A DNA stretch of 5,241 nucleotides, from positions 1 to 5,241 of the forward strand of contig CASECH010000189.1 of NCBI GenBank assembly GCA_949286405.1. The letters run 5' to 3'. The stretch comes from an uncultured bacterium (lineage in GTDB: Bacteria; Cyanobacteriota; Vampirovibrionia; Gastranaerophilales; Gastranaerophilaceae). Below the pieces are notes generated by a model. That model had not been told where the DNA came from. It saw only the letters and a list, made by a program, of their open reading frames with translations, and did no database searches. The position numbers and the translations under genes are program-made. This document shows, piece by piece, positions 4,898 to 5,241 of this stretch (position 1 is the first letter of the stretch; each line of letters begins with the position of its first letter).

Positions 4898-5241
4898 ATG
4901 GTTGATATCAGACAAGAATTTATAGAACAAGCAAAACATTTAACTCGTAACGCAGAAGTACTACCAGGAGGCATTGAAGAATTAGCAATCAAATTGCAGC
5001 ACTCTCATGATACCAATACACCGCTTCGTGTAAAATTGGGAATGGATCCTACAAGACCGGATCTACACCTAGGACATACTGTTGTAATGAGAAAATTAAG
5101 AGAATTCCAAAGTCTTGGCCACAAAATTGTCTTAATCGTAGGCGGAGCAACTGCAATGGTAGGGGACCCTTCAGGCAAATCCGAAACTCGCCCTGCCTTG
5201 ACAAAAGAACAAGTAGAAGAGAATGCAAAATCATATTTTGA
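4898..5241 (+). CDS. tyrS: Tyrosyl-tRNA synthetase, N-terminal part (runs off the window)
   Basis: 114 codons are visible, open to the window edge. The product is a class I aminoacyl-tRNA synthetase that activates tyrosine and charges tRNA-Tyr in the cytoplasm. Residues 44-60 (RVKLGMDPTRPDLHLGH) contain the family's substrate-binding strand and the HIGH-type ATP-binding motif HLGH (57-60). RKLREFQSLGHK (65-76) and VGGATAMVGDPSGKSETR (81-98) follow as expected for bacterial TyrRS. The KMSKS motif and S4-like tRNA-binding domain would lie beyond the window. The start is supported by GGAGAG at 4887-4892 and by alignment of the motif near residue 57. The leader is short and no tRNA-sensing structure is visible. 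Confidence 0.93.
   Translation, partial: MVDIRQEFIEQAKHLTRNAEVLPGGIEELAIKLQHSHDTNTPLRVKLGMDPTRPDLHLGHTVVMRKLREFQSLGHKIVLIVGGATAMVGDPSGKSETRPALTKEQVEENAKSYF

Noticed and set aside
5049..5234. Minus-strand frame of 61 residues
   Set aside because: It lies antisense to the conserved tyrS motifs.

Overview
This is an AT-rich bacterial chromosomal window made mostly of housekeeping genes, each in its own short transcription unit. Genes lie on both strands with very tight junctions. The low G+C, Shine-Dalgarno leaders, sigma70-type promoters and rho-independent terminators fit a gut-type bacterium. The phosphoglucomutase (N-terminal FGTDGWRA) and the style of the tail-fibre pair remind me of non-photosynthetic Cyanobacteria (Gastranaerophilales/Melainabacteria). 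That placement is an impression, not a demonstration; a Firmicute is not excluded.

Layout: the last 22 codons of an unidentified gene end at 69 and are closed by a terminator at 84-114. A near-consensus promoter abuts it and drives a small protein with two zf-TFIIB-type zinc ribbons (164-712). Its 3' end overlaps by 30 nt the 3' end of a minus-strand phosphoglucomutase/phosphomannomutase (683-2056). That gene diverges, across only 60 bp, from prephenate dehydratase pheA (2117-2992). pheA converges with and overlaps by 20 nt the holo-ACP synthase acpS (minus strand, 2973-3323). After a divergent promoter region comes a two-gene unit (3454-4789) encoding a phage-type tail-fibre protein and a small fibre-assembly-like partner. 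It has its own consensus promoter and terminator. The window ends inside tyrS (tyrosyl-tRNA synthetase), which starts at 4898.

The metabolic genes do not form one pathway: pgm serves sugar-phosphate interconversion, pheA phenylalanine synthesis, acpS activation of acyl carrier protein, and tyrS translation. The least expected element is the isolated tail-fibre pair between acpS and tyrS, with no other phage genes in view. It could be a prophage remnant, a domesticated fibre, or a spare adhesin module. Other points of note are the overlapping face-to-face promoters between pgm and pheA, a probably leaderless acpS transcript, and two convergent overlaps without visible terminators. No RNA gene, insertion sequence or CRISPR array was seen, and no gene-free stretch exceeds 300 bases.
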